Assembly: GCF_000313135.1 (NCBI RefSeq)
Contig: NW_004457671.1
Span: 167,776 to 231,775, forward strand
Length of the DNA: 64,000 bases
From: Acanthamoeba castellanii str. Neff
Taxonomy: Eukaryota; Discosea; Longamoebia; Acanthamoebidae
Direction: 5' to 3'
The notes under the pieces were generated by a model. The model saw only the letters and a program-made list of their open reading frames with translations. It was not told the DNA's origin and did not search any database. Position 1 is the first letter of the stretch; every line of letters begins with the position of its first letter. Positions 21,006 to 31,812 of this stretch are shown here, in pieces. The position numbers and the translations under genes are program-made.

Positions 21006-24000
21006 ATGGAGGATCCAGCACATATTCCTCCGCAGGAGGAGGGGCACATGCCCGCCGAGTCCGAGAAGGCACCCGGCGGCACCAACTCTTCGCAGTTCTT
21101 TGTGCAAGCGCGCGAGAACACCCTCGTCAAGTTTGTACTTTACGAAACCAAGCCCGTACTCCCCCCCCGATTGTTTTGTCATTTATTAAAATTTTGGCCT
21201 GAGGGTGTACACCTCCGTCACAATACCATTTATTTATATATTCATTTATTTATGTTTATTTTTTTGTAATGAAGATGGAAAAAGTGAAGGGAGTTTTCCT
21301 GACGCGAAGCGGTTTGAACAGCGCTACTATCTCGTGGGCAGCAACCGACAAAAGACGTGCTTCAAGGTGCTCAAGATCGACCGCACACTGCCCCATGACC
21401 TCGCCTTCATGGAGGACCCCGAGGTGCCCTCTCCAACGAACGCGTTGTGCTCTTTGTCTTATGCGTCGTGTGCGGCCGGCCTGGTGGTCTGCACTGTGAT
21501 AACCACACCACACCACATCACCACATCACCACTCGCTCATTCGTCGGGCCGTGTGTCGCGCGCTCGGGCTCAGGTCTACTCGCGCGCCGAGATTCAGCAG
21601 CTGTTGGAGATGATCGAGCACGGCAACAAGGCCTCCGGAGGCATGAAGAAGACCTGCGTCGCCTTTGGCGTGTTGGGTCCGTCGCATGTGTGTGTGGTGT
21701 GTGTGTGTGTCTTGCGAGTTGCGTGTCGTGTATGGCGTGGTGATGCATGCCACCTGTTCAACATGGTCTGATTGTCGCGCAATGGTGGTGGTAACGACGA
21801 CTGCAGGATTCATTCGATTCATGCAGGGCTACTACATGCTCCTGATCTCGCGCAAGAGCAAGGTGGGCGCCATTGGCAGCCACTTCGTGTACTCTATCGA
21901 CGACACCATCTACGTGCCCATCCCCCACCCGAGCTACAAGCTGAACAACAACCCCAACGAAGAGATGCGGTATCGCTCGATCGCCCGCCCTCCCTTCTTC
22001 TGTGCATTCCATCCAACATGTCGATACTTTGATAGTAACATTGCGTGGTGTTGTGTGCAACAGTTACAAGGGGCTCTTTTTCGGAATGGACGTGACCAAG
22101 TTCTACTTCTCCTACACTTACGACATCACTCACACCCTCCAACACAACATGACTTGCCGATGGTACCGCTCCCATTTGACACGACACGACACGACACGAC
22201 ACGACCAACGACCAACGACACGGCACACACGCTACCCGGGCTTGATTAGCGGGTAACTGAAACTAACGAACTAACGACGCGGTCGGGTGCAGGAAGAGCA
22301 CCGGACCCTCGTTCAACGCGCGGTTCATGTGGAACAACTACCTCCTCAAGCCCCTGCGCAAGAGCAACGTGTCCTCCCAGTGGATCCTGCCCGTGATCCA
22401 CGGCTACTTCAACCAGACCAGTACGTCGTCTCCGCTCTTCTATCTCTCCCTCTCGCTTTCGCTTTCGGTCTCTCCTTGGCCTTGTCTGGTCCTCACTCTC
22501 GCGGTCGCGTGTACAGAGTACTCCGTGTTCGGGCGCACGGTGAGCTTGACCCTGCTCTCGCGACGATCGCGCTACTTTGCCGGCGCGCGGTTCCTCAAGC
22601 GCGGCGTCACCGAGGATGGCAAGGTGGCCAACGACGTCGAGTCCGAACAGATCCTCCACGAGGCACGCACTCGCGCTTTCCACTCCACTCCACTTTACTC
22701 CACTTCACCCACACCCACTCAGACACCTCTTCATCATCAATTCCGCCTCGGTGTGCGCCATCTTATAACATCGAGAAAACGTGATATTTTTTTCCCCCGC
22801 GAGTGCAGGTGAGTGCGGGGAACAAGAGCTTCCGCAACTTCTCGTCGTTCGTGCAGATCCGGGGCAGCATCCCGCTCTTCTGGTCGCAGGACACCACCGG
22901 CATGCACCCCAAACCACCCATCATCGGTACCCCTCCTTCTCTCGTGCTGTCGTGTGCGTGTCATGTCGTGTGCGATGGTGCGTGTGCGTGTGCGTGTCGT
23001 GCTGTGCCTCATTCGCCACGTGGTGCAATTGCAGTTCAACGAGTGGACCCGTACTACAATGCCACGATCCTCCACTTCGAGGACCTCTTCCGCCGCTACT
23101 CGTCCCCCGTCGTCATCGTGAACCTGGTCAAGGCGCAGGAGAAGAAGCCGCGAGAAACGATCCTCCTGAAGGAATTCGGCGCCGCCATCGACTTTCTGAA
23201 CAATCTCCTCCCGCCCGAGCACCGCATCGTCTACTACGCCTGGGACTTCCACAAAGCCGCCAAGAGGTATTTCTATTCATTTCCGTTTATTTATCATTTT
23301 TCCCCACTTATCTGATTTAAATCTTTAAACAAAATTATTATTATATACTATAATTTATTAACCACATGTGCGTGATCTCTCCAGCAAGCAGCAGAATCCG
23401 AACGAGCCCGATGCCATTTCGTACCTCAACGGCCTCTTCAGCAGGTGCCTCTCCAAGGTGGGCTTCTTCCACAGCGGCAAGCACTTCAAGGAGTACGACC
23501 ATCACTGCTCCTCATCCTCTTCACTACTGAGATAGAGTAGAATTATTTAAATTGTTCATTATCATTCACGTCGCTGACTTGTCGTGACGTGGGAGTGCAG
23601 TGGCGAGGAGACGGGACGAACGCAGAGTGGCGTGGTGCGCACCAACTGCATCGACTCGCTCGACCGAACAAACGCCGCACAGTTCGTGCTGGCCAAGTGC
23701 GCGCTCGGCTATCAGGTACGTGTGGCCCTGCGCTCACTTGCACACAACACAACACAACACGCAATTCAACCGACCGACGACAATGACTGCAGCTGCACGC
23801 GATGGGCATGCGAGACATCCCCGAAGTGGACTTTGATGAAGAGATCGTGGTGCTCCTCATGGCCATGTACCAGGACATGGGCAACCACATCGCCCTCCAG
23901 TACGCCGGCTCCCACCTGGTGCGTACGCCACCACCATGCCCCATGTCGACAGCAAGCGCGTGATTGGTTGAGATGCAGCACCTTCGGGCGCCAATCGGGT

Positions 24001-26280
24001 TACTGAAGCCAGTTTTTGTTTGTTCGGCCAATCCTCGAATCGTGCGACCAACAGGTGAACACGATGCAGACCTACAGCATCAACAACGCGCACAACATCG
24101 CCTCGCACTCGCGTGACCTTCTGGTGACGATCAAGCGCTACTACTCCAACTCGTTCACCGACGCCGAGAAGCAGGACTCCATCAACCTGTTCCTGGGCAA
24201 CTACATCCCCTGGATACAGGCCCCGCGCGACGGCCTCCACCTCTGGGAGCTCGAGTCCGACTACTACCTCCACAACCGCAAGTGCGGCGAAAACATCCTC
24301 CTCGCGTACCTACACCCCCCTAACGACACGACACGACACGACACGACCGTTGCATGGCATGGGCCAATCCCGGCGATTGATGTTCTGTTTTCGATCGAAA
24401 CGCAGAGCCACGCCCTGGTGGCGAAAGCCGATCGAGGACTTCAAGCGGGGCGTGGACAAGGTCGGGCAGCAGGCCGCAGAGGCCGACGACAGCCGGACCT
24501 CGTCGTCGTCGTCGCAAAAGAAACGAGAGGAGGAGGAAGAGGCCAAGAAGCGAGAGACGACGGAGACGGAGATCGACGACCCCGAGGCTGGCGACGCCTC
24601 GAGCAGCAGCAGCGACGGCGAGGCGCCCAACAAACAGAAGAAGAAAAAGAAGAAGACCTGGGAGGGCAAGGGCGGAAGCTTCGAGGACTTCTATCGGGTT
24701 CGCCCGCACACGCCCTCTCTTCTTTGTTGCGTGTGATTGTGTCGTGTTGTGTCGCGTGCCGTGTCGTGTCGTGCGTCATCGAGCTCATGTTTGTGGGGTC
24801 CACAACCGCTGTAGGTGCACACCATCACACTGTTTGACAAGGAGCTCTCCTTCAACTTCAACGAGGCCGAGCTCTCGGAGAGCTCTCAGCTCCAGCTCCA
24901 GCAGCAGGTACGAACCGTGCGCATCGACACAAGCAACCTGGGTCGCCATGGCGAAACTGATCGCAATGATGATGGTCGTGGTTGTGGAGGAGCAGAAGGG
25001 CGCGAGCAATGCGGGCGAGCTTCAGCAAAAGGTACCGCAGAAGCAGAGGGTGACGCTCAAGACCTTCATGGACCAGAACAACCCGCCCGGCGCCCAGTAC
25101 ATGTACGAATGACCCTCCCCCCCCCAAGCTCTTATTTGTTCTACACGCGCTCGCTTGTGCCGCCGTCCGTCGTGGGTTGTGTGATTCATTTTATTTTATG
25201 CTTTTATATTATTCTTCTTATTTTGATGTCTGTCGCCGTCGAACAGCAACGGAATGAAGCGGTGGCTGAGCTGGTGGGCGCAGAGCCGCGACCCCAAGAA
25301 CAACAAGGACTCCCGCGAGTCCTCCGCCCGAGAAAAGGTGATGTGCGGTGTAGTACGATTCATTGTTTTTGATCGATCATCTCACTCATCATCCCCGTGT
25401 GTGTCGTGTGTCATTCAGACCTCTGGGTTTAACAAGCGCCAAGAAAGCCGGAGCAGGGAGGTGGTCAACGACTACGGCATCTCCATCCGACAGGACCCGC
25501 GCGAGGTCGGATTCTACAAGAAGTGCGCCGCTTCCTCTCATCTTTTTTTTTTTTTCAATGCACGTGCGTGTGCGTGTGTGCGGTGGTTGGTGCGTGTGCG
25601 TGTGCGTCTTGGCCTGACGGTGTCTGTCGGCTTGTCACACGACCGGTCACTACACAAGGTATGTGGACATGAACCAACTGTCGACGGCGACTGAAGGCAC
25701 CGAGGACGTGGCCAAGCCGGAGGACCCCGACCACACGATGGACGCCCAGATCTACCGCGACTACATCGGCGTACGCCACCCCCCCCCCAACCACAGCTCT
25801 GAATGTGGCACCACTCTGCGTTGTGTTCGCTCACACGACACACGACACACGACACACGACACACGACACACGACACACGACACACGACACACGACACACG
25901 ACACACGACACACGACACACGACACACGACACACGACACACGACACACGACACCACACACACACACACATCGGGCGTACATGCATGTGCAGGCGAAGGAC
26001 GACCCGGGCCGCTTCATCTGCTGCTCCCGGCCCAACCTCTCCTACGAAGCTTTCCTCGCCCAGGACTTCTCTCACTACGCCCCCTCCCCACAGGTACCCG
26101 CGCCACCCCTTCGCTCTTCTCCGCGCTTTGTTCTTTCTTTCTTTCACTTCTGACCCATTGTGTGAGCAGGACGCGACCATCTACGCCAACGCGTGCGAGA
26201 CCAGTTTTGACTCAGTGGGGGCCTACGCCGCTTACTCCGCACACTCGCATGCTCGTGTGGCTTCGCCCCACCACGAGTGA
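21006..26280 (+). CDS. FIG4: FIG4/Sac-domain polyphosphoinositide phosphatase
   Basis: A Sac-family phosphatase that removes the 5-phosphate of PI(3,5)P2 and works with the PIKfyve-VAC14 complex on endolysosomal membranes (family knowledge). About 15 exons. The Sac N-lobe reads [20 protein letters not shown] and [19 protein letters not shown]. The mid-domain is [16 protein letters not shown]. The catalytic CX5RT motif is in [20 protein letters not shown] (about 23636-23695). The FIG4-specific tail includes [50 protein letters not shown] and a WW pair ([11 protein letters not shown]). A Lys/Glu/Ser-rich insert (about 24480-24660) and a weakly conserved C-terminus follow. The post-catalytic [16 protein letters not shown] block favours FIG4 over SAC1. 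The C-terminal introns hold a large 7-bp satellite. Confidence 0.92.
25832..25953. repeat. (CGACACA)n intronic minisatellite
   Basis: About 17-18 tandem copies of a 7-bp unit, followed by a CA run to about 25969, fill an intron near the 3' end of FIG4. Because the unit is 7 bp, all three frames stay open and give artefactual Thr/His/Asp/Arg repeats. It is non-coding. Confidence 0.9.
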
Positions 26281-26589
26281 GGTGGTACAGCCCTCATTCG
26301 CGATCGCCACTCCTTTTTCTCTTCTTGGAAGGCCCCCTGGTATCGCGTCGTTTTCTCCTACGTTCTTGGCCACGGTCCTCGGCGCGGGCCGTTGGTGGCG
26401 GACAACTTCTTGGGATTACGCCCGTGGGCCGTTGGTCCCCTTTTTTCCTGAATTCGTGCGGTCGCACATCACCCCGACCGACAAAAGAAAAGACACCCGA
26501 CACTCCACGCCCCGCAAATCCATCTTTTCTTCGCCACTTTCGAGCCACCACAACCCCCTCCTTCCTCTCCAGCCAACACAACACAGACC
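26281..26589. promoter_or_regulatory. Upstream region of the GYP-rich gene
   Basis: A 309-bp gap between the FIG4 stop and the next ATG. It contains a direct repeat, GGGCCGTTGGT, at 26386-26396 and 26426-26436, spaced 40 bp apart. This is a candidate paired transcription-factor site. A C/CT-rich leader lies just before the ATG. Confidence 0.45.
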
Positions 26590-27440
26590 ATGGCCTACCA
26601 ACAGCCTCACACCCCCGGCGGCTACCCGCCCGCCGCTGGCTATCCCGGCGCCGTCGGTGCGCCTGGCGGCGGCTACCCTGGCGCCCCCGGCGCTGGCTAT
26701 GGTGCGCCTGGTGGCGGCTACCCGGGCGCCCCCGGTGGCTACCCTGGTGGCGGCTACCCGCCCGCCGCTGGCGGCTACCCCCCTGGCGCTGCCTACCCCC
26801 CGCCCCCGGCCACGCTGCGGGCTACCCCCCTGCCGCTGGCGGCTTCGGCCTCTCGACGCCCACCTACGGCGCGCCGAGCCATGGCGCCCCCCCTACATCG
26901 TGCCCGATTGGCAAGGATCCGCACAAGGCCCAGAAGAAGCTCGACAAGGAGAAGCACAAGCTCGAGAAGAAGACCCACAAGGCCGAGCACAAGGCCCAGA
27001 AGAAGGCCCACAAGTACGGCGCCTGCCCATCAACCACCGCTCCCGCCCACGGCACTGCCCCCGGGCTGGGGATGGGCCAGCCCGCCTACGGCGCCTACCC
27101 CCCTGGCCCTGCCTACGGTGCCCCTGGCCATGGCGCGCCCTACTACCCGCCCGGCCCTGGCGCCCCCGGTGGCTACCCTGGCGCTGGACCCTCGTACGGC
27201 GCCCCCGGTGCCTTCCCCCCTCATGGCGCGGCGGCCTCCTTCTCGCAGACCACGACCACCGTCACCACGGGACCCGTGGGCGGCCCGCCCCCTGCCCACG
27301 GCGGCGCCCCTCTCGGCCAGCCCTCCTACGGCGCCCCTGGTGCCCACGGCTCCCCTGCCTATGGCGCCCCGCCTGCTCACGGCGCGCCCTCGTTCGGCTC
27401 CAGCGCCCCGCCCCCTGGCGGTGCCCCTCACCGCCCTTAA
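26590..27440 (+). CDS. Gly/Tyr/Pro-rich repeat protein with apparent frameshift
   Basis: A low-complexity protein built of GYPGAPGGGYP-type units, like XYPPX repeats found in annexin-like, rhodopsin-tail and other amoebal proteins. The first frame (26590 to about 26800) encodes repeats and then loses the pattern. The pattern resumes in the next frame from about 26800 (PGHAAGYPPAAGGFG) and runs to the stop at 27438-27440. One extra C in the C-run at 26796-26801 would restore a single frame, so a one-base deletion in assembly or genome is likely. The central segment (about 26920-27015) is Lys/His-rich and helical (KAQKKLDKEKHKLEKKTHK), followed by more GYP repeats and a Thr cluster. Possible roles are membrane-associated or condensate-forming; function unknown. 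No intron is evident. Confidence 0.75.
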
Positions 27441-27766
27441 TGGAAGGGAAGTAAACACCATCTACTTCCTCTCATCTTCACCCACACACCTCAGGGTGTA
27501 GGATGCCGCGGCTCATATGTACAGTGCTCAATTGAATAATACTCCCTTGTGCCATTACAACGCATCACCCATCTTTCCCGTGCGGGAAAAGCGTCATGTC
27601 TGAAAAAGAAAAAAAGAGAAAAAAGAAAGCTTGATAAGCAAAAACGCAACGCAACGCGGAAGAGGCAGATTAGACTCACACCGACCTTCGTCTGCTAATG
27701 TTCAGCAGTATGTGCTCCCTTCTGCCCTCAACGCCTTGCCACGTACTCTAGAATATTGATGGATGG
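27441..27766. other. Intergenic region before the BSD gene
   Basis: About 326 bp of lower-GC sequence, covering the 3' region of the GYP gene and the upstream region of the BSD gene. A purine-rich A/G tract lies at about 27600-27632. The region ends in an ATGG tandem repeat (27759-27782) that runs into the BSD start. No other element was seen. Confidence 0.4.
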
Positions 27767-29214
27767 ATGGATGGATGGATGGAATGCACAGCCTGGTTTG
27801 GTACCACGGGCAGTGCGGTGGCGGCGGTGGGGGAAGCCTGGGTCGGGGTGAAGGAGGCGGCCGGCGGGCTGACCGAGAAGATGTCGAGCCTCGACGGCGT
27901 GGCCGCCACCCTCCAGCAGGCCCTCCTCCTCGACGAGCCTAGCGCGCCGCCCGTCCTCCCGCCGTGGGACGACGTCGGCCCCGAAGCCGACGCCCTGCCC
28001 GACGCCTCTCGCCTCGCCCTCCGGTCCCAACTCATGCGCCTCGCCAAGGCACTCTGCACACATTGATTGTGTCGTGTTGCGTGTGTCGTGCGTCGTGCGT
28101 GTGTCGTGTGTTGTGTGTGTCGTGCGTGTGTCGTGCGTGTCGTGTGTGTTGCGCTCACGCTCGTGCGGGACAGAACAAGCGCAACTTCACGGAGGGCCTG
28201 CCGGAGGGCCAGGAGTTCGAGTTCCGGATGGAGGACCACCTGCACGTGGCCGAGGCGGCGGTGGCGGCCGACCCGCAGCTGCGCTCCATCCGCTTCCACC
28301 TGGTGCCCCAATAGTACCCCACCCACCCGCCCGCCCGCCCACCCGTCCACCCACCCGTCCACCCACCGCTGGCCGTGCAATGCCGCACATTCCTCGCTTG
28401 GTCTGACAACTCACATCGTCGTCGTCGTCGTCATCGCACGGGTGTGTGTCCATCGTTGGCGCCAGCGTGGGCGAGATCGAGTTCTGGCGCAACTACTTCT
28501 GGCGCATCAGGCTCATCCGGCAGGCGCACGGCCTCCCCGCCCTGTTCCCGCTCCGACCGCCCACGCCGCCGCCCCCGACTTCGCCTTCGTCATCGTCAAC
28601 GGCGGCGGAAGAGGGCAACAAGAACGGCGCCTCGTCTACGACGGCCTCGGGCTCGCCAGGCCAGCCCTCCGACGATTACGACGACAGCGACGGTACGCGA
28701 ATGCCCGCTCTCTCTCACCTCACCCACTTCGCCTCCCTGGACCAGGGCTCGTCCTAGAAGTCGAGCTATACGGCACACGACACGACACGACACACGACGC
28801 ACCCACGACACACACAATGTCTGATGTGAACCACTCTCGGCTTCGGTGCGCGCAGATGAGGCCGCGTTTTTGGCCGAGTTGGAGGCGATGGAGAAGGAGC
28901 ACACGTCCAGCCTGGTCGTCGCCGCTTCGCCGGTGTTGCCTGCGGCGCTGCCGTTGCTGGCTACGCCCACCGCCTCCGCCACGGCGGTCATGCCACCGGA
29001 AACGGGCGACGCGATCCGCAACAACAGTGATGACGGCGGCAGCTGCAGCAGTGGTGTCGTGGCCGCCGAGGGCGTGCCTACACCGGTTGCCGGCGCCGGT
29101 GTTGATGCGTCGGAGGAGTACTCGATCGAGGCCGGCGATGACGACGACGAGGAGTGGGAGAAAGAGCTCGAACTCGAGCTGCGAGCCGAACTCGGCGGGC
29201 TGGACTCGCCATGA
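27767..29214 (+). CDS. BSD-domain protein
   Basis: A BSD-domain protein (the domain of BTF2-like factors, synapse-associated and DOS2-like proteins). The N-terminal exon has TEKMSSLDGVAATLQQALLL. The BSD core spans two exons (about 28170-28313 and 28466-28520): EDHLHVAEAAVAADPQLRSI, RFHLVPQ, and then EIEFWRNYFWRI with the diagnostic FW pair. A Pro/Ser-rich linker and a very acidic C-terminus (DDDDEEWEKELELELRAELG) follow. The acidic WEKELELEL tail is typical of cytoplasmic BSD proteins such as the SYAP1/BSDC1 group. The start is ambiguous, with in-frame ATGs at 27767 and 27779 inside or at the end of an ATGG repeat. It is convergent with the RRM gene. Confidence 0.85.
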
Positions 29215-29375
29215 ACCCGTTGGCCGACCGACACCTTGTCGGGCTGCCTGTAAGTACTAAATCCATTTCTGGTGTTGTGGCGCCTTGATCCATCACGGCC
29301 GCGCACACACTCTCTACGGGACCCCACGTCTCTTGTATTCTCTTCCTCCACACACGATCGGCAAACATGGCGCCA

Positions 29376-31501
29376 TTACAGGTCGTCGTACTGCACAGCC
29401 CGCCGGCTTGAAGACTCGCCTGAGTCCGCCTCCAGCCCTGGGCTGCCCTCGGGCGATCGGTCGCCTGCCATGCACCCCCCCCCAATCACGCGCGCACAGG
29501 TGAGCAGAAGCAAGGCAGGCCCAGGCCAGGGCGGCGTACGTTGGGGCGGGTTGCCGGGCTGAGGCGGGACGAGGGAGGGGGAAGAGGCGGATGGTGGAGG
29601 GGCGGAGTAGGGCTGCTGCTGCTGCTGCGGGGTGGGCGGGAAGGGCACCGGCGTCGACTCGCCCCGAAGGGAGGCCAGGCCGTAGGGCGGCTCTCGCTCC
29701 CGATCCCGCGGCATGTACCCGCCGCCGCCGCCTCCTCCGCTCCCGTAGTCCGAGCCATCGGGAGGACCGCCTCGGTAGTAGTCGTCGCCACCACCGCCAT
29801 GGCCTGCACCATCATCACCACCACCACCATCACCACCACCACCATCAGATCGACGCAATCACGGTGACAATGGGTGGCATCACGGTCATCGCCACAGCCG
29901 CTGAGGCGAGGGGAGCGCACCGTCGTCTCGCGGGGGGTAAGGGCGGCGTTCGCCCCAGGGCCGGCGTTGCCAGGGGGGCCGGGCCACCCTCGCCCGATCG
30001 ACGCGCACGCGGGAGCCGTTGAGGATTTCGCCGTTCATGCCCAGGATCGACGCCTGACACGCGTCGGGCGTCCTGAACTTGATGAACCCGAAGCTGCAGG
30101 CCGAGGAGACGAAGACGACGACGAAGAAGAGGTGAGCCGCCACGCACGACAGCGCGAGGAAAGAAGAAAAAGACAAAAGATTGGTGTGTCGTGTCGTGTC
30201 GTGTCGTGTGTACTTCTTGTTGCTGATGAGGCGGATGGCGTCAATGGGGCCGAAGCGGGAGAACACTCGCTCGAGGTCCCGCTCCTCGACGTCGTCGGCG
30301 AGGCCGCCCACGAAGATGGTGGTGGGGTAGTAGTCGCCATCCACGGGCTCCTGCACTCATGTGAGCGCACGGGTGCCGGACTCGTCAACAAACCACACAC
30401 ACGACACACACACGACACACACGTGTGTGCGGGCAAGAAGACAGACACACGCAGCACGTTGGCTAGGTCAACTGCGCCGTACCTCGAGGTGGCCCCGAGA
30501 GTAGCCTCTGAGCAGCACGCAGCAGGCGTGAGAAAGAAAAGTGGGAGCACCACCGTGGGTGCGTGATGATCGATGGCACGAGTGATGATGAGTGAAGGGC
30601 AAGAGAAGAAGACGAAGGAGAAGAAGAGTATGTGGCGAGGAGGCAGTGGTGGTACCCTGCATAGGGGGCGTAGTAGGGAGCCGGCTGCTCCTCGGTGGGC
30701 CTTCCTTCGTCTCCGGAGGTCTGCAATGCGCGTGCATACGCCATGCCATGCCATGGGTGGGTCAGAACTGCCGGAGCGCATCTATGCACGTGGCGGCGGC
30801 GGCGGCGCGCTGGGAAGGAAATGGAGACGACGACGAGGAGGAGGTGCGTACGCGTCGCTTCTTGGCGGGCTTCTCCTCCGGCGCCAGAGGGTTCTCCTGT
30901 GCAACGCACGACACGACACGACACGCGCGATACACGTTGGCAACCACGGACACCACCACCGCTGCCCGCCCTTGTGTGCCGCACGTGTCGTGTGTGTCAT
31001 GCGCGCGCTCGTGTGTCGTGTCGTGCCTTTATTTCGTCGAGCTTCCGCTGTAGCTTGGCCGGTCGCTTGAAGCCCGTGTCCTTTGTCTCTCCCGCCAGCG
31101 GTGCCGCCGCCAGCGACGCCTGCGCATCCCACACCCGCCCGCGCACACGCGCGTAAACACCCAGCCACCGGCAATCAGACGACACACGACACACGACACG
31201 ACACACGACGACACACGACGGCGGCGGGGGCGTGTACGCGGGCCTGCTTGGTGGCGTCGCCCAGAGTGCCGCTGGAGTCGCGTCGTGAGGTGGCGAGCGA
31301 CGGGGCGGGCGCGTTGGCGCCGGCCGACTGCTTGCCGCTGCCGCTGCCGGCAGAGTCGGGCCTGGGCCGCGGGTTGAGGGCGAGGGCCTTCTTGCGCTGC
31401 CGGTGGAGCTCGTAGGCCTCCTTGAGCAGCTGCTCCTTGGGCCACGCCTTGGGTTCCCCCACTGCTGTCCCCTTTCGGCCACTGCTACTTGTTCGTCCCA
31501 T
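29376..31501 (-). CDS. RRM-type RNA-binding protein
   Basis: An RNA-binding protein with a single central RRM. The N-terminal exons (31501 to about 31240, then about 31115-31030) are basic and Ser/Gly-rich (MGRTSSSGRKGTAVGEPK, then FKRPAKLQRKLDEIKA), with a short nuclear-localisation-like PAKKRR near 30855. The RRM is at about 30350-29990. RNP2 is TIFVGGL, the first helix is DVEERDLERVFSRFG, RNP1 is CSFGFIKF, and the fold ends with NGEILNGSRVRVDRARVARP. The C-terminus is Gly/Tyr/Asp- and Pro/Gln-rich, and the last small exon (about 29460-29376) ends in VQYDDL. The specific orthologue is not identified; a splicing or mRNP role is inference. Confidence 0.8.
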
Positions 31502-31812
31502 TATTGCGTGGGCACAATCTCACGTCTCGTCTGGATTGCTTTTGGCAAAGGCAAATCGATTCTCTACTCGTACAGCTGATGGAAGGGGGTGGCGAATGTG
31601 ATGGATGCACGCGCTGTGTGATCAAAAGGGAAACAAAAGAATTCAAAGGAAAGCTGGAGAGGAAAAGCAACATTTATTGTTGTGCGAAGCATGAAGCGCA
31701 CCACAGCAATCCGTCGAGTACGCCTCGTGTCTTCTTTGATCCCCTCTGCGCACGCAGGAATTGCAAGTTCTAATCGTTCGACTGCATAATCGCCTGCGCG
31801 GGTTGTGCAATC
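31502..31812. promoter_or_regulatory. Divergent intergenic region, RRM gene / UFD1-like gene
   Basis: About 310 bp between divergent genes. A minor initial exon of the UFD1-like gene may lie here: an ATG at 31690 begins MKRTTAIR and meets a GTACG donor near 31715, but the phase to the next exon could not be confirmed. No TATA box was recognised. Confidence 0.35.

Noticed and set aside
25805..27454. Long open frame on + rich in Thr-His-Asp-Arg repeats
   Set aside because: It is produced by the 7-bp intronic satellite, which leaves all frames open, and then crosses FIG4 exons and the GYP gene in the wrong frame.
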